Source: Salinimicrobium sp963709775 (GTDB taxonomy: Bacteria; Bacteroidota; Bacteroidia; Flavobacteriales; Flavobacteriaceae). From it: 64,000 nt of DNA. The position numbers and the translations under genes are program-made. Position 1 is the stretch's first letter. Each line of letters opens with the position of its first letter. Shown here piece after piece: positions 45,773 to 53,739 of this stretch. Under the pieces are notes generated by a model. That model ran no database searches and had not been told where the DNA came from. It saw only the letters and a program-made list of their open reading frames with translations. The DNA lies in contig CAVPXS010000015.1 of the NCBI GenBank assembly GCA_963709775.1, positions 59,211-123,210 on the forward strand. Reading direction: 5' to 3'.

Positions 45773-46878
45773 TATTCTAATCTTATTTTATACTTTTTAA
45801 TACTCAGACCAATTAGAAAAACAGCCATAATGACCAGGATCAGGGTTTCCTTCCACAGATAGATCAGGCCAACTCCTTTTAACATAATCCCTTTTAGAAT
45901 AACTATAAACCATTTTGCGGGAATAAGGTGGCTGATATACTGTAGCAAGGGAGGCATGCTGGAAATTGGAAATATAAATTCAGATAATAGAATGACCGGT
46001 AACATTAAGCCCATTAGTGAGATCATCATAGCTGTCTGTTGGGTTTGGGCGATAGTTGAAATTAGAATTCCCAGTGCAAGTGCAGTAACAATGAACAACA
46101 CGGTTTCAAAAGCCAGCAGGATTACACTGCCTTCTATAGGCATTCCAAAGATGGTTACTCCCAGGATGAGAATAACCAGGGCATTAATGATTGAAAGAAA
46201 AATATAAGGAAAAACTTTCCCTACTACCACCTGTATCGGCTTTAAGGGAGAGACCAGCAAGATCTCCATGGTGCCCAGCTCTTTTTCCCGGGTGATTGAT
46301 ATTGAAGTCATCATGGCAGAGACCAGCATTAGAATAACCGTCATAACTCCGGGGAGAAAGTTATATACACTTTGAAGCTCTGTATTGTAGAACATTCTTG
46401 TTTGCACTTGTATTTCCACACCAGCGTTTGAGGATTCGTTCAATTCCTGCTGGTAGTGCTGAATGATGGATTGTATATAGTTTACAATGGTATTGGCGGT
46501 ATTGGGTTCTGTAGCATCAGTGACTACCTGGATCTTTCCAAGATTTAGCGCATGCAGATTTTCTGCGAATCCTTCTTCAAAGACAAGGAAAGCCTTCACT
46601 TCGCCTTTTTTGAAAACCAATTCTATTTCATTTTCATTGTCCACCACGTTTTCTATGGTGAAGTATTCAGAAGCGTTGATCTTATCAATTATTTTCCGGG
46701 TTTCATGATCTTTTGATTTGTCCAGGATCCCGATTTCCACATTGTTGATCTCGTTTGTTATGGCAAAGCCAAATAGAAGGATCTGGGCAATGGGCATCCC
46801 AAATAATATGAACATGGAGCGTTTATCACGAAAAATGTGATAGAACTCCTTTTTTACAAATCCGATAAAACGTTTCAT
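45772..46878 (-). CDS. ABC-2 type permease, YbhS-like
   Basis: 368 residues with the same layout as its neighbour: N-terminal helix (MFILFGMPIAQILLFGFAI), an extracytoplasmic region (VEIGILDKSKDHETRKIID, VFKKGEVKAFLVFEEGFA), then five helices with SISITREKELGTMEILLVSPLKPIQ. It is the first of the two permeases in the operon, starting 25 bases after the second ATPase. The two are diverged paralogues. Confidence 0.92.
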   Translation of the reverse strand: MKRFIGFVKKEFYHIFRDKRSMFILFGMPIAQILLFGFAITNEINNVEIGILDKSKDHETRKIIDKINASEYFTIENVVDNENEIELVFKKGEVKAFLVFEEGFAENLHALNLGKIQVVTDATEPNTANTIVNYIQSIIQHYQQELNESSNAGVEIQVQTRMFYNTELQSVYNFLPGVMTVILMLVSAMMTSISITREKELGTMEILLVSPLKPIQVVVGKVFPYIFLSIINALVILILGVTIFGMPIEGSVILLAFETVLFIVTALALGILISTIAQTQQTAMMISLMGLMLPVILLSEFIFPISSMPPLLQYISHLIPAKWFIVILKGIMLKGVGLIYLWKETLILVIMAVFLIGLSIKKYKIRLE

Positions 46879-46903
46879 ATAAGTTTTTTAAGCACGAGAT
46901 AGA

Positions 46904-47641
46904 TCATTCGACATTCCTGGCCAGTTTCAGGAATACTCCATCCATAGAATTGGTATCATATTCCTTCTTTAAATTTTTTGGAGTGTCCAGAGCTTCTATC
47001 TTTCCTTCCACCATGATGGAGACCCGGTCACAATATTCGGCTTCATCCATATAATGGGTGGTGACGAAAATGGTGGTTCCCTGCGAGGCCTGTTTATATA
47101 TCAATTCCCAAAACTGGCGACGGGTTATGGGGTCTACCCCCCCTGTGGGCTCATCCAGGAAAACGATCTTGGGTTCGTGTAACAGGGCGACTGAAAAAGC
47201 CAGTTTTTGTTTCCAACCCAGAGGCAGGGATCCCACCAGTTTATTGGCAACCTCCTGCAATCCCAGACTTTCAATTATTTCCCTGATCTTCGTCTTAATC
47301 GTCTTGCGGTCAAGACCATAAATTCCACCGAAGAAGGTGATGTTCTCTTTGATTGTGAGATCATCATACATGGAAAATTTCTGACTCATATAGCCAATAT
47401 TCCTCTTGATCTTATCGGGTTGGGAATAGACGTCAAAACCGGTCACTGAAGCCTCTCCGGAAGTTGGTTTGGAAATCCCGATGAGCATTTTCATGGCTGT
47501 GGTTTTCCCGGCACCATTCGCGCCAAGGAAGCCGAAAATTTCCCCTTTATATGTTTTAAAGGAAATTTCATTGACCGCCGTAAAATCGCCGAACTTCTTG
47601 GTCAGGTTTTCTACTTTTATTACAACTTCTTCAGACTTCAT
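46904..47641 (-). CDS. ABC transporter ATP-binding protein (second ATPase of the efflux operon)
   Basis: 245 residues with Walker A (GANGAGKTT), Q-loop (YMSQKFSMYDDLT), signature (SLPLGWKQKLAFSVALLHEP, a relaxed LSGG), Walker B (IVFLDEPTGGVD) and the switch His (VTTHYMDEAE). In E. coli the equivalent YbhF is a single protein with two such domains; here they are separate genes. It overlaps the preceding ATPase gene by 11 bases and precedes the permeases. Confidence 0.93.
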   Translation of the reverse strand: MKSEEVVIKVENLTKKFGDFTAVNEISFKTYKGEIFGFLGANGAGKTTAMKMLIGISKPTSGEASVTGFDVYSQPDKIKRNIGYMSQKFSMYDDLTIKENITFFGGIYGLDRKTIKTKIREIIESLGLQEVANKLVGSLPLGWKQKLAFSVALLHEPKIVFLDEPTGGVDPITRRQFWELIYKQASQGTTIFVTTHYMDEAEYCDRVSIMVEGKIEALDTPKNLKKEYDTNSMDGVFLKLARNVE

Positions 47642-48566
47642 GATCTGTGGCTTTAATGTCTTTTGTTCTGGACAGATCCATAAAAATATCTTCGATGCCC
47701 GGGGTGGTTGCTTCTATAAACACCTTCTCATTTCCTTTTTCTTCCAGGTAACTCTTTAGTCTCTCCGGAGAAAAATCATGATTGGCGTGGGTGTAATGAA
47801 CAAATTCCCCAAAGGCGAAGACGCTGTCATTCTTCGGGAATCCCTTTAGATCCTGAATAAGTTTATGCATATCCTTTGCTTCTACATTATAGATCTGCTT
47901 TTCATGCTGCTCAATAATATTTGAAGGAGAGTCTATTTTTAAAATTTTCCCGGCCTGGATTAAGGCAATCCGGTTGCAAAGGGCGGCCTCATCCATATAA
48001 GGGGTAGAGACCAGGGTGGTAATTCCCTTATCATTCAGCCTTTTCAGCATGTCCCAAAATTCTTTTCTTGAAACCGGATCTACCCCGGTAGTGGGTTCAT
48101 CCAGGAACAAGACCTTCGGCTTATGGATTAGGGCACAGGAAAGCGCCAGCTTTTGCTTCATTCCACCTGAAAGTTTTCCCGCCCTTCTCTTTTTAAAGGG
48201 TTCGATCTGGACATATATATCTTTGATCAGGTCGTAGTTTTCTTCTATGGTAGTGCCAAAAATAGTAGCAAAGAATTCCAGGTTTTCTTCTACAGTCAGG
48301 TCCTGGTATAAAGAGAATTTTCCGGGCATGTATCCAACCGATTTCCGGATTTGCTTATAATCTTTCACAACATCATATCCCGCGACTGTAGCTTCCCCCT
48401 TATCAGCAAAAAGCAAGGTGGTCAATATCCGGAAAAGGGTAGTTTTGCCTGCACCATCGGGGCCAATCAAACCGAATAATTCTCCCGGTTTTACCTCAAA
48501 GGAGATGTCTTCTACAGCTTTGACTTTCTTATAAGATTTCGTGATATTTTTTAATGTAATACTCAT
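47631..48566 (-). CDS. ABC transporter ATP-binding protein (first ATPase of the efflux operon)
   Basis: 311 residues with Walker A (GPDGAGKTT), Q-loop (YMPGKFSLYQDLT), signature (LSGGMKQKLALSCALIHKP), Walker B (VLFLDEPTTGVD) and a C-terminal extension of about 70 residues. The switch position reads VSTPYMDEAAL, so His is replaced by Pro; this ATPase half-site may be weak or structural. It corresponds to the N-terminal half of YbhF. The start is 15 bases after the HlyD-family gene. Confidence 0.93.
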   Translation of the reverse strand: MSITLKNITKSYKKVKAVEDISFEVKPGELFGLIGPDGAGKTTLFRILTTLLFADKGEATVAGYDVVKDYKQIRKSVGYMPGKFSLYQDLTVEENLEFFATIFGTTIEENYDLIKDIYVQIEPFKKRRAGKLSGGMKQKLALSCALIHKPKVLFLDEPTTGVDPVSRKEFWDMLKRLNDKGITTLVSTPYMDEAALCNRIALIQAGKILKIDSPSNIIEQHEKQIYNVEAKDMHKLIQDLKGFPKNDSVFAFGEFVHYTHANHDFSPERLKSYLEEKGNEKVFIEATTPGIEDIFMDLSRTKDIKATDHEV

Positions 48567-48581
48567 GGTACTGGTATTTAA

Positions 48582-49478
48582 CTACTCCTCTGTAGTTGAC
48601 AACCACATTTCTGCAGGCATTCCTATTTTAAGAGAGCCGTCATTTTTAACATCAATGTCTACCGCATAGACGAGATTGGCTCTTTCTTCCCTGGTCTGGA
48701 TGGTTTTGGGAGTAAATTCAGCCGAAGATGATATCCAGGTGATCTTTCCGGGGAAAGATTTCATTTCTTCCTTTTTGGAATCTATTTTCACCCGGACTTC
48801 CTGTCCAAGCTTTATATCTGATAGTTGGGTTTCACTAATGTACACACGTAAGGTCATGACATCCAGATCAGCTATTTTGTAAAGGGGTTTTCCAAAACCG
48901 GTGACTTCTCCGGTCTCCGCATAGGTGGCAAGGATAGTTCCCTGTACAGGATTCTCTATGATACTCTTTTCAATGAGGTCATTTATCATTGCGATCTGAG
49001 CGTCGATCATTTCAATCTCACTTACAATAGGGGAGTTTTTGGTTCTGACGTTTCTTATTTCTTCTTTGATCACCTGAACTTCCCCTTCAGCCTGATCTAC
49101 CTGCCTTTGGGTAGCGGCATTTTCAGCAAAGAGGTTATTCACACGCTTTTCCTCACGTTCAGCTATTTTCAGTCTTTCATTAAGAACATCAATTTGTGAG
49201 AATACACTCTGGGATTTAGAGCCAACAGTCTTTTTAGAGGCCTGTAATTGTTTTTTTTCTAAATGAAGTTGCGTAGTGTCTATAAGTGCTACGGGGATTC
49301 CGGCTTCTATTTGATCACCTTCCCCGGGTTTGAAATATTTTATTTTGCCCTGGGCTTCTGAAGAAATGATAACTTCTGTGGCCTCAAAGTTACCATATCC
49401 ATCTGCCCTGTTCTCATCACTGCAGGATGTAAAGCCAAAGATTGTAAATGACAGCAGTATGATTAATCCTTTTTTCAT
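48582..49478 (-). CDS. HlyD/YbhG-type membrane fusion lipoprotein
   Basis: 298 residues. The N-terminus is a lipoprotein signal (TIFGFTSC, lipid Cys19). The mature protein has the barrel-hairpin pattern of periplasmic adaptors: EATEVIISSEAQGKIKYF (lipoyl half), a coiled-coil hairpin of about 100 residues (residues 70-165), then NPVQGTILATYAETGEV (second lipoyl half) and a beta-barrel. It would join the ABC permeases to the outer-membrane channel, gene 49485-50750, whose stop is six bases upstream. Confidence 0.93.
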   Translation of the reverse strand: MKKGLIILLSFTIFGFTSCSDENRADGYGNFEATEVIISSEAQGKIKYFKPGEGDQIEAGIPVALIDTTQLHLEKKQLQASKKTVGSKSQSVFSQIDVLNERLKIAEREEKRVNNLFAENAATQRQVDQAEGEVQVIKEEIRNVRTKNSPIVSEIEMIDAQIAMINDLIEKSIIENPVQGTILATYAETGEVTGFGKPLYKIADLDVMTLRVYISETQLSDIKLGQEVRVKIDSKKEEMKSFPGKITWISSSAEFTPKTIQTREERANLVYAVDIDVKNDGSLKIGMPAEMWLSTTEE

Positions 49479-49484
49479 CGGTGT

Positions 49485-50750
49485 TTATTTTTCAGTATTT
49501 CCTTTTATTACTCTATAGTCGGCTTTAGCCATTTCCAGATCTATCTCATGAAGTTGTTGATTTATTTTAGCTTCGTAGAGATTGTTGAATTCAGTTAAAA
49601 ATTCCGAAGAAGTGATAATCCCGTTAGTGAGTTGTGATCTATTTGTTTCGACTATGCGCTCACGTAAGGCAATAATTTCCCTGTCCCTCTCCAGCAGTTT
49701 TTGAATCTTGTCGATCTCCATTTGGGCTTCCTCCAGTTCAACACGGTTATTAAAATTGAAAGTCTCTCTTTCTGATTCGATCAGGTCTTTTGAAATCTCA
49801 AGGGATTTTTTCTGTTCTTGTACCTTTCCCCAGTCAAAAACATTCCAATTGAGTTTCACTCCCACCATATAAAAATCCTGAAAGGAGTTGTCAAGCATGT
49901 TATAACCAGGTTTCCCGTAACCTCCCTGGGCGAATCCATAGATGTTTGGGTAAAGGCTTTTTGAAAGCAGGCTTTGCTGCTGATCCAGTTCTTCCTGTTT
50001 AAAGTTGTAAAGCACTGTTTCAGGCCTGGCTCCTCCCGTTACTGAAGACTTCTCCTGAGCGGGCAATTCCAGTACAGTAGAGGTATCCACAGGTATGGCT
50101 ATATAAGCCGAAAGGCTTTTTAAGAAAGTCTGAAGCCGGGATTCTACTTGGTCCTGTTGCTGTTTGATTTTCAACATTTCAGCTTTTAAGACATTTTCTG
50201 AAGCAGGTAAAGCTGTGCCGTATTTAACCCGGGATTCCACTTCCTGAATTCTCTCTGTTAACGCCTCTTCTTTGGAATCCAGAAGTGCTATCTGCTTCCG
50301 AAGCTGAAGAATCCCGAAGTAGTATTGATTGATCCTTTTCTTTATCTGGTAAAGGTTTACTTTAACCTCTTGTTTCCGGGACAGTAATTCCGCCTTTTTG
50401 AGTTCCTTTCTCGCAGGTATTTTCCCCCCGTTATAAATCAATTGTTCCACATCAAGGGCCGCCCGGTATTGATCCTTGTCAATAGATTCTATTGACTGTC
50501 CCGGAAGAGCCATTGGTATTTCTATGACATCTGACTGGTAAGAAGCTTTTGCACTTAGATCTATTTTAGGCAGGTAATCTTTTTGAATCACTTCCAGTTC
50601 CCGGGCCGTCTTCTCTTCCAGGAGAGTTAACTGACTGGCTAAAGGATAATTCTCTTCTGCAAGTTCATAGGATTCCTCAAGAGTCAGAATTTCCTGAGCA
50701 GAAGTTATGGAGCTAATCAAAAGCAGGATTATAAAACTTATTTTTTTCAT
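49485..50750 (-). CDS. TolC-family outer-membrane efflux protein
   Basis: 421 residues with a signal peptide (MKKISFIILLLISSITSAQE) and two tandem outer-membrane-efflux repeats rich in long amphipathic helices (LTLEESYELAEENYPLA, LLEKTARELEVIQKDYLP; later LDQQQSLLSKSLYPN). It would form the trimeric exit channel for the operon's pump. Its start overlaps the stop of the tetR gene (ATGA), coupling the two. Confidence 0.92.
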   Translation of the reverse strand: MKKISFIILLLISSITSAQEILTLEESYELAEENYPLASQLTLLEEKTARELEVIQKDYLPKIDLSAKASYQSDVIEIPMALPGQSIESIDKDQYRAALDVEQLIYNGGKIPARKELKKAELLSRKQEVKVNLYQIKKRINQYYFGILQLRKQIALLDSKEEALTERIQEVESRVKYGTALPASENVLKAEMLKIKQQQDQVESRLQTFLKSLSAYIAIPVDTSTVLELPAQEKSSVTGGARPETVLYNFKQEELDQQQSLLSKSLYPNIYGFAQGGYGKPGYNMLDNSFQDFYMVGVKLNWNVFDWGKVQEQKKSLEISKDLIESERETFNFNNRVELEEAQMEIDKIQKLLERDREIIALRERIVETNRSQLTNGIITSSEFLTEFNNLYEAKINQQLHEIDLEMAKADYRVIKGNTEK

Positions 50751-51355
50751 TCTTTTATATCTAAATAGTGAATGATCATTTTCGTTATTTCTTCTTTCCT
50801 TTCTTCCATCAACTCTTTATAAGTTTTGTCATTTATATTCAGGAAGCCCTTGAATAAAGGAGCAGCGAGGAAAGGAAAAATGTTTAGAGATAATAAGTGG
50901 ATAAACAATTGTTCCGCCTTAATAGGTCTAATATTTCCATCCCGGACCTCTTGTTCCACCTGGGCTCGAAAATTCCTGAAATCAGGAAAACCTTTCCTGG
51001 ACTGTAGAACGTTTATGAAATCTGAATCCCGATTAAGCTCCTGTATGATAAAGTTGGGGAGGTAAGGATGCTTCTGGATGAAATCAATATAGCTGTAGGT
51101 GAATTTTTTTATTTTTTCAAAAAGTGGAATATCTTCATTTATTACTCTGTTGATCTCTGGGGCAATCATAGAAAAGGCTTTGAGAAAAACTGCTTCAAAT
51201 AAGAAGCGCTTGCTTCTAAAGTAGTAATGGAGCATGGCTTTATTTATACCTGCTTCATCGGCTATTTCCTGCATTCTCGCTCCATCCATTCCTTTGCGCT
51301 GGAATACATTTTCGGCAGCATCTAAAATATTACTCTCTGTTTTTTCGTCTTTCAT
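50747..51355 (-). CDS. TetR/AcrR-family repressor of the efflux operon
   Basis: 202 residues. The N-terminal helix-turn-helix (ILDAAENVFQRKGMDGARMQE, IADEAGINKAMLHYYFRSK) is textbook TetR; the C-terminal ligand domain is helical and resembles the CecR type. It is the first gene of a seven-gene unit with TolC, HlyD, two ATPases and two permeases, equivalent to E. coli cecR-ybhGFSR. An overlapping pair of inverted repeats lies 28 bases upstream and is the likely operator, so the regulator probably represses its own operon until an inducer binds. Confidence 0.93.
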   Translation of the reverse strand: MKDEKTESNILDAAENVFQRKGMDGARMQEIADEAGINKAMLHYYFRSKRFLFEAVFLKAFSMIAPEINRVINEDIPLFEKIKKFTYSYIDFIQKHPYLPNFIIQELNRDSDFINVLQSRKGFPDFRNFRAQVEQEVRDGNIRPIKAEQLFIHLLSLNIFPFLAAPLFKGFLNINDKTYKELMEERKEEITKMIIHYLDIKE

Positions 51356-51382
51356 TCCTCAAAATTAAATTCAACTGAGTGA

Positions 51383-51412
51383 TTAAACCTAATGGTTTAA
51401 CCATATGGTTAA
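51383..51412. promoter_or_regulatory. Operator candidate of the TetR-efflux operon
   Basis: Two overlapping inverted repeats: TTAAACC-TAAT-GGTTTAA (51383-51400) and a perfect TTAACCAT-ATGGTTAA (51397-51412). The half-site (T)TAACC is repeated three times. Position 28-57 bases before the tetR start codon fits repression of the promoter. Confidence 0.65.
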
Positions 51413-51702
51413 CAAAGGTAAATAATTATTTTGAATCTCATAATTACTACCGGATCTTTATTAAACAGGTTAGGATGAGCGATTTAATGTTAACTTATGG
51501 ATGAAAGATGTGGATTTGAAAAGGAAAGATAATCCTGCTTGAGAACATTTGAGTATTTACTTTCCCTTAGTTCTCACTATTAAATCGTCCCTGCTATCGC
51601 AGGTCCAAATTCACTTCGACATACGGAGTCGAGAGTAGAGGCGTCTACCGGCATCTGGATTGGCGGTCATTCGAATAGATTAGGGAAATTTTAAAAAGAT
51701 TT
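51413..51702. repeat. Degenerate REP-like stretch between the efflux operon and the FNT gene
   Basis: No gene is seen. The part CGCAGGTCCAAATTCACTTCGACATACGG-like (about 51590-51625) resembles the right arm of the large inverted repeat at 60800-60854 (CGCAGCTCCAAATTCACTCGA), so it is a partial copy of that family. Confidence 0.4.
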
Positions 51703-52506
51703 CTATTTCTCATTACCTTTTACCTGCGCATGGTTGAGCACTGCAACCAGGATCACTCCCCCAAGAATATTGCCTATAAGCGATGGTACCAGATAACCTC
51801 CCAATACTTCTCCCCAGGTTGCCGCTCCGGAAAAGGCCAGCGTAAAAGTTTCAGAAGAACCTGCGATGACATGGCTAAGCTCGGCAATTCCCACTATCCA
51901 TGTGATGATGATGATCACCCACACCCGAGCCGTTTCAGCAAACGGTAGCAGCCAAACCATCAGGGCGATAAGCCATCCTGCAAAAATCCCACGCAGCAGA
52001 ATTGTGGAAAAGTCGGGGGCCAGGGCTTTTGAACCCAGGGCTATAAAAGCCTCTTGAACTTCCGGTTCAAAGGCAGATGTCTTTGCCGCGATCCAGGAGA
52101 TTAAAAATACACCTAATAAATTTGCTACCAATACTACTCCCCATAATCTGAGTACATTTTTAAAGGTTTTTATATCCTTTCGGTGGAGTAGCGGCAGAAC
52201 TGGAGTGAGGGTGTTTTCAGTAAACAGTTGTTGCCGGGCGAGGATGATGGCTAAAAAACCTATGCTGTAGCCAAAGTTGGCAATCAGCGGTCTCCAGTCG
52301 GCCTCAGGCAGGTAAGTGTGCAAAATACCTTCGGTGATCATGGAGAGACTCATGGTAAGGCCTGCAGCAAATCCGGACCAGAAAAGCGCGGTAGTAGAAC
52401 GTTCCAATTCCGATTCTGCTTCCTTAAAAATGGTTTCATGAACAACAGCGGCTGAAGGGGATTGTCTTCTTTCGGTTTCGATAAAATAATCTTCCTTTTC
52501 TGACAT
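51703..52506 (-). CDS. Formate/nitrite transporter family protein, YfdC-like
   Basis: 267 residues from the ATG at 52504-52506 (MSEKEDYFIETERRQSP). Six membrane helices of the FNT fold are seen, with FWSGFAAGLTMSLSMITEG, FGYSIGFLAIILARQQLFTENTL, ELSHVIAGSSETFTLAF and GNILGGVILVAVLNHA. The NTL after FTE and the central His (SHVIAGS) are FNT hallmarks. FNT pores are pentamers moving small monovalent anions such as formate, nitrite or lactate; the YfdC subgroup has an unclear substrate. It is monocistronic. Confidence 0.9.
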   Translation of the reverse strand: MSEKEDYFIETERRQSPSAAVVHETIFKEAESELERSTTALFWSGFAAGLTMSLSMITEGILHTYLPEADWRPLIANFGYSIGFLAIILARQQLFTENTLTPVLPLLHRKDIKTFKNVLRLWGVVLVANLLGVFLISWIAAKTSAFEPEVQEAFIALGSKALAPDFSTILLRGIFAGWLIALMVWLLPFAETARVWVIIIITWIVGIAELSHVIAGSSETFTLAFSGAATWGEVLGGYLVPSLIGNILGGVILVAVLNHAQVKGNEK

Positions 52507-52794
52507 GGTTGAGTGCTTAACTTTTAAGGTAGTGCAGTAAGCCAAACCGGGAAAAATTTTAACAAAACTATTGCTATTGGTGATGAGGAAAAAAGCCGTC
52601 AGTACAAATGAATTTTACTGAGCTGCAAGCGAAGAAAAATAATCTGGAAGAGGCGAATATCACTTTGTGAAGAAATGGATAATTATTTTTTCCCTGCCGG
52701 CACTTCATTTTGCAGTACAGGCCGGAAATTCCGCAGGAATTGTTAGAGTAGGCGGGAGCAAGCAATAATTTTCAGGTTGTTGGTAGGGTCCGTT
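52507..52794. repeat. Intergenic region with REP-like remnant
   Basis: Around 52605-52640 the sequence TTTTACTGAGCTGCAAGCGAAG resembles the stretch at 55847-55870 (TTTTTACCGAGCTGCAAGCG) and part of the 60721 arm. No gene is recognised. Confidence 0.4.
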
Positions 52795-53739
52795 TTATTT
52801 TGCAATATCAATCACCACATTTCCCTTTTTTCGTCCGCGGTCAACATATTCATGAGCTTTTACTATTTCCTCAAGTTTGAAATGTCTGTCGATAAAAGGT
52901 TTCAATTTTCCTTTCTCAGCCATTTCTTTTATCAATTTAAGGTGTTCATCCTTTTCTTTGGTCATCGTTTTAACTGAAACGAAAGTACCTCCGGTTTTAA
53001 GTACCTTTTTTGCTTTTGATTTTGTTGTTTTTCCAACAGCATCAAAAATTATATCAAATTTTTCACTGCCTATAGAATAGTCCTCTTTTTTGTAATCCAT
53101 AATATTTTCAGCGCCTAATGATCTTACCATTTCAAAATTAGAATTGCTGCACACCCCCGTTACTCTTGAGTCTTTTTGGCTTGCGATTTGAACTGCATAG
53201 CTGCCAACACTTCCCGAAGCACCGTAAACCAAAACGTTTAGACCATTTTTCAAATTAGCTTTCTTTAAGAGATAGATTGCAGTCATTGCTCCAACCGGTA
53301 ATGCTGCAGCTTCATGAAAACTTAAGTTCTGTGGTTTTAAGTCAATAACTCCACCTTTCCATTTTTCAGGTAAGCAAATATATTCAGCATAGGAGCCGGT
53401 TTTTAACATTGTGGTGGTTCCAAATACCTCGTCCCCAACATTGAACTTAGAAACATTTTTTCCCGTCTCTTCAACCACACCTGCCAATTCATGTCCCAAT
53501 ATTTTCTTTTTGGGTTTAAAAAGACCGAAAATTAATCTGGCAGGAAGCCAGAACAAAGGTGGAAAATCAGAACTACGTAGTCTTACGTCTCCCGAAGTGA
53601 CAGTAGCTGCATGTATTTTTACCAGGATCTCATTATCCTTAGGTTGTGGCTTTTCTATTTGCTTTAGCTTAAGAACTTCTGGTGGGCCATATTCCTCATA
53701 AATTACTGCTTTCATTTTCATTTTTTTACTTTCGGTCAT
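52795..53739 (-). CDS. NAD(P)-dependent medium-chain oxidoreductase (quinone-reductase like)
   Basis: 314 residues. The GroES-like N-terminus (MKAVIYEEYGPPEVLKLKQI, GHELAGVVEETG) and Rossmann motif (NVLVYGASGSVGSYAVQIA) are clear; Zn ligands of true alcohol dehydrogenases are absent, so it belongs to the quinone oxidoreductase/enoyl reductase side of the family. It reduces an unsaturated carbonyl or quinone; substrate unknown. Its start shares a base with the stop of the upstream histidine kinase (TAATG), so it is translated from the kinase transcript and may answer the same signal. Start at MKMK is a possible alternative. Confidence 0.9.
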   Translation of the reverse strand: MTESKKMKMKAVIYEEYGPPEVLKLKQIEKPQPKDNEILVKIHAATVTSGDVRLRSSDFPPLFWLPARLIFGLFKPKKKILGHELAGVVEETGKNVSKFNVGDEVFGTTTMLKTGSYAEYICLPEKWKGGVIDLKPQNLSFHEAAALPVGAMTAIYLLKKANLKNGLNVLVYGASGSVGSYAVQIASQKDSRVTGVCSNSNFEMVRSLGAENIMDYKKEDYSIGSEKFDIIFDAVGKTTKSKAKKVLKTGGTFVSVKTMTKEKDEHLKLIKEMAEKGKLKPFIDRHFKLEEIVKAHEYVDRGRKKGNVVIDIAK

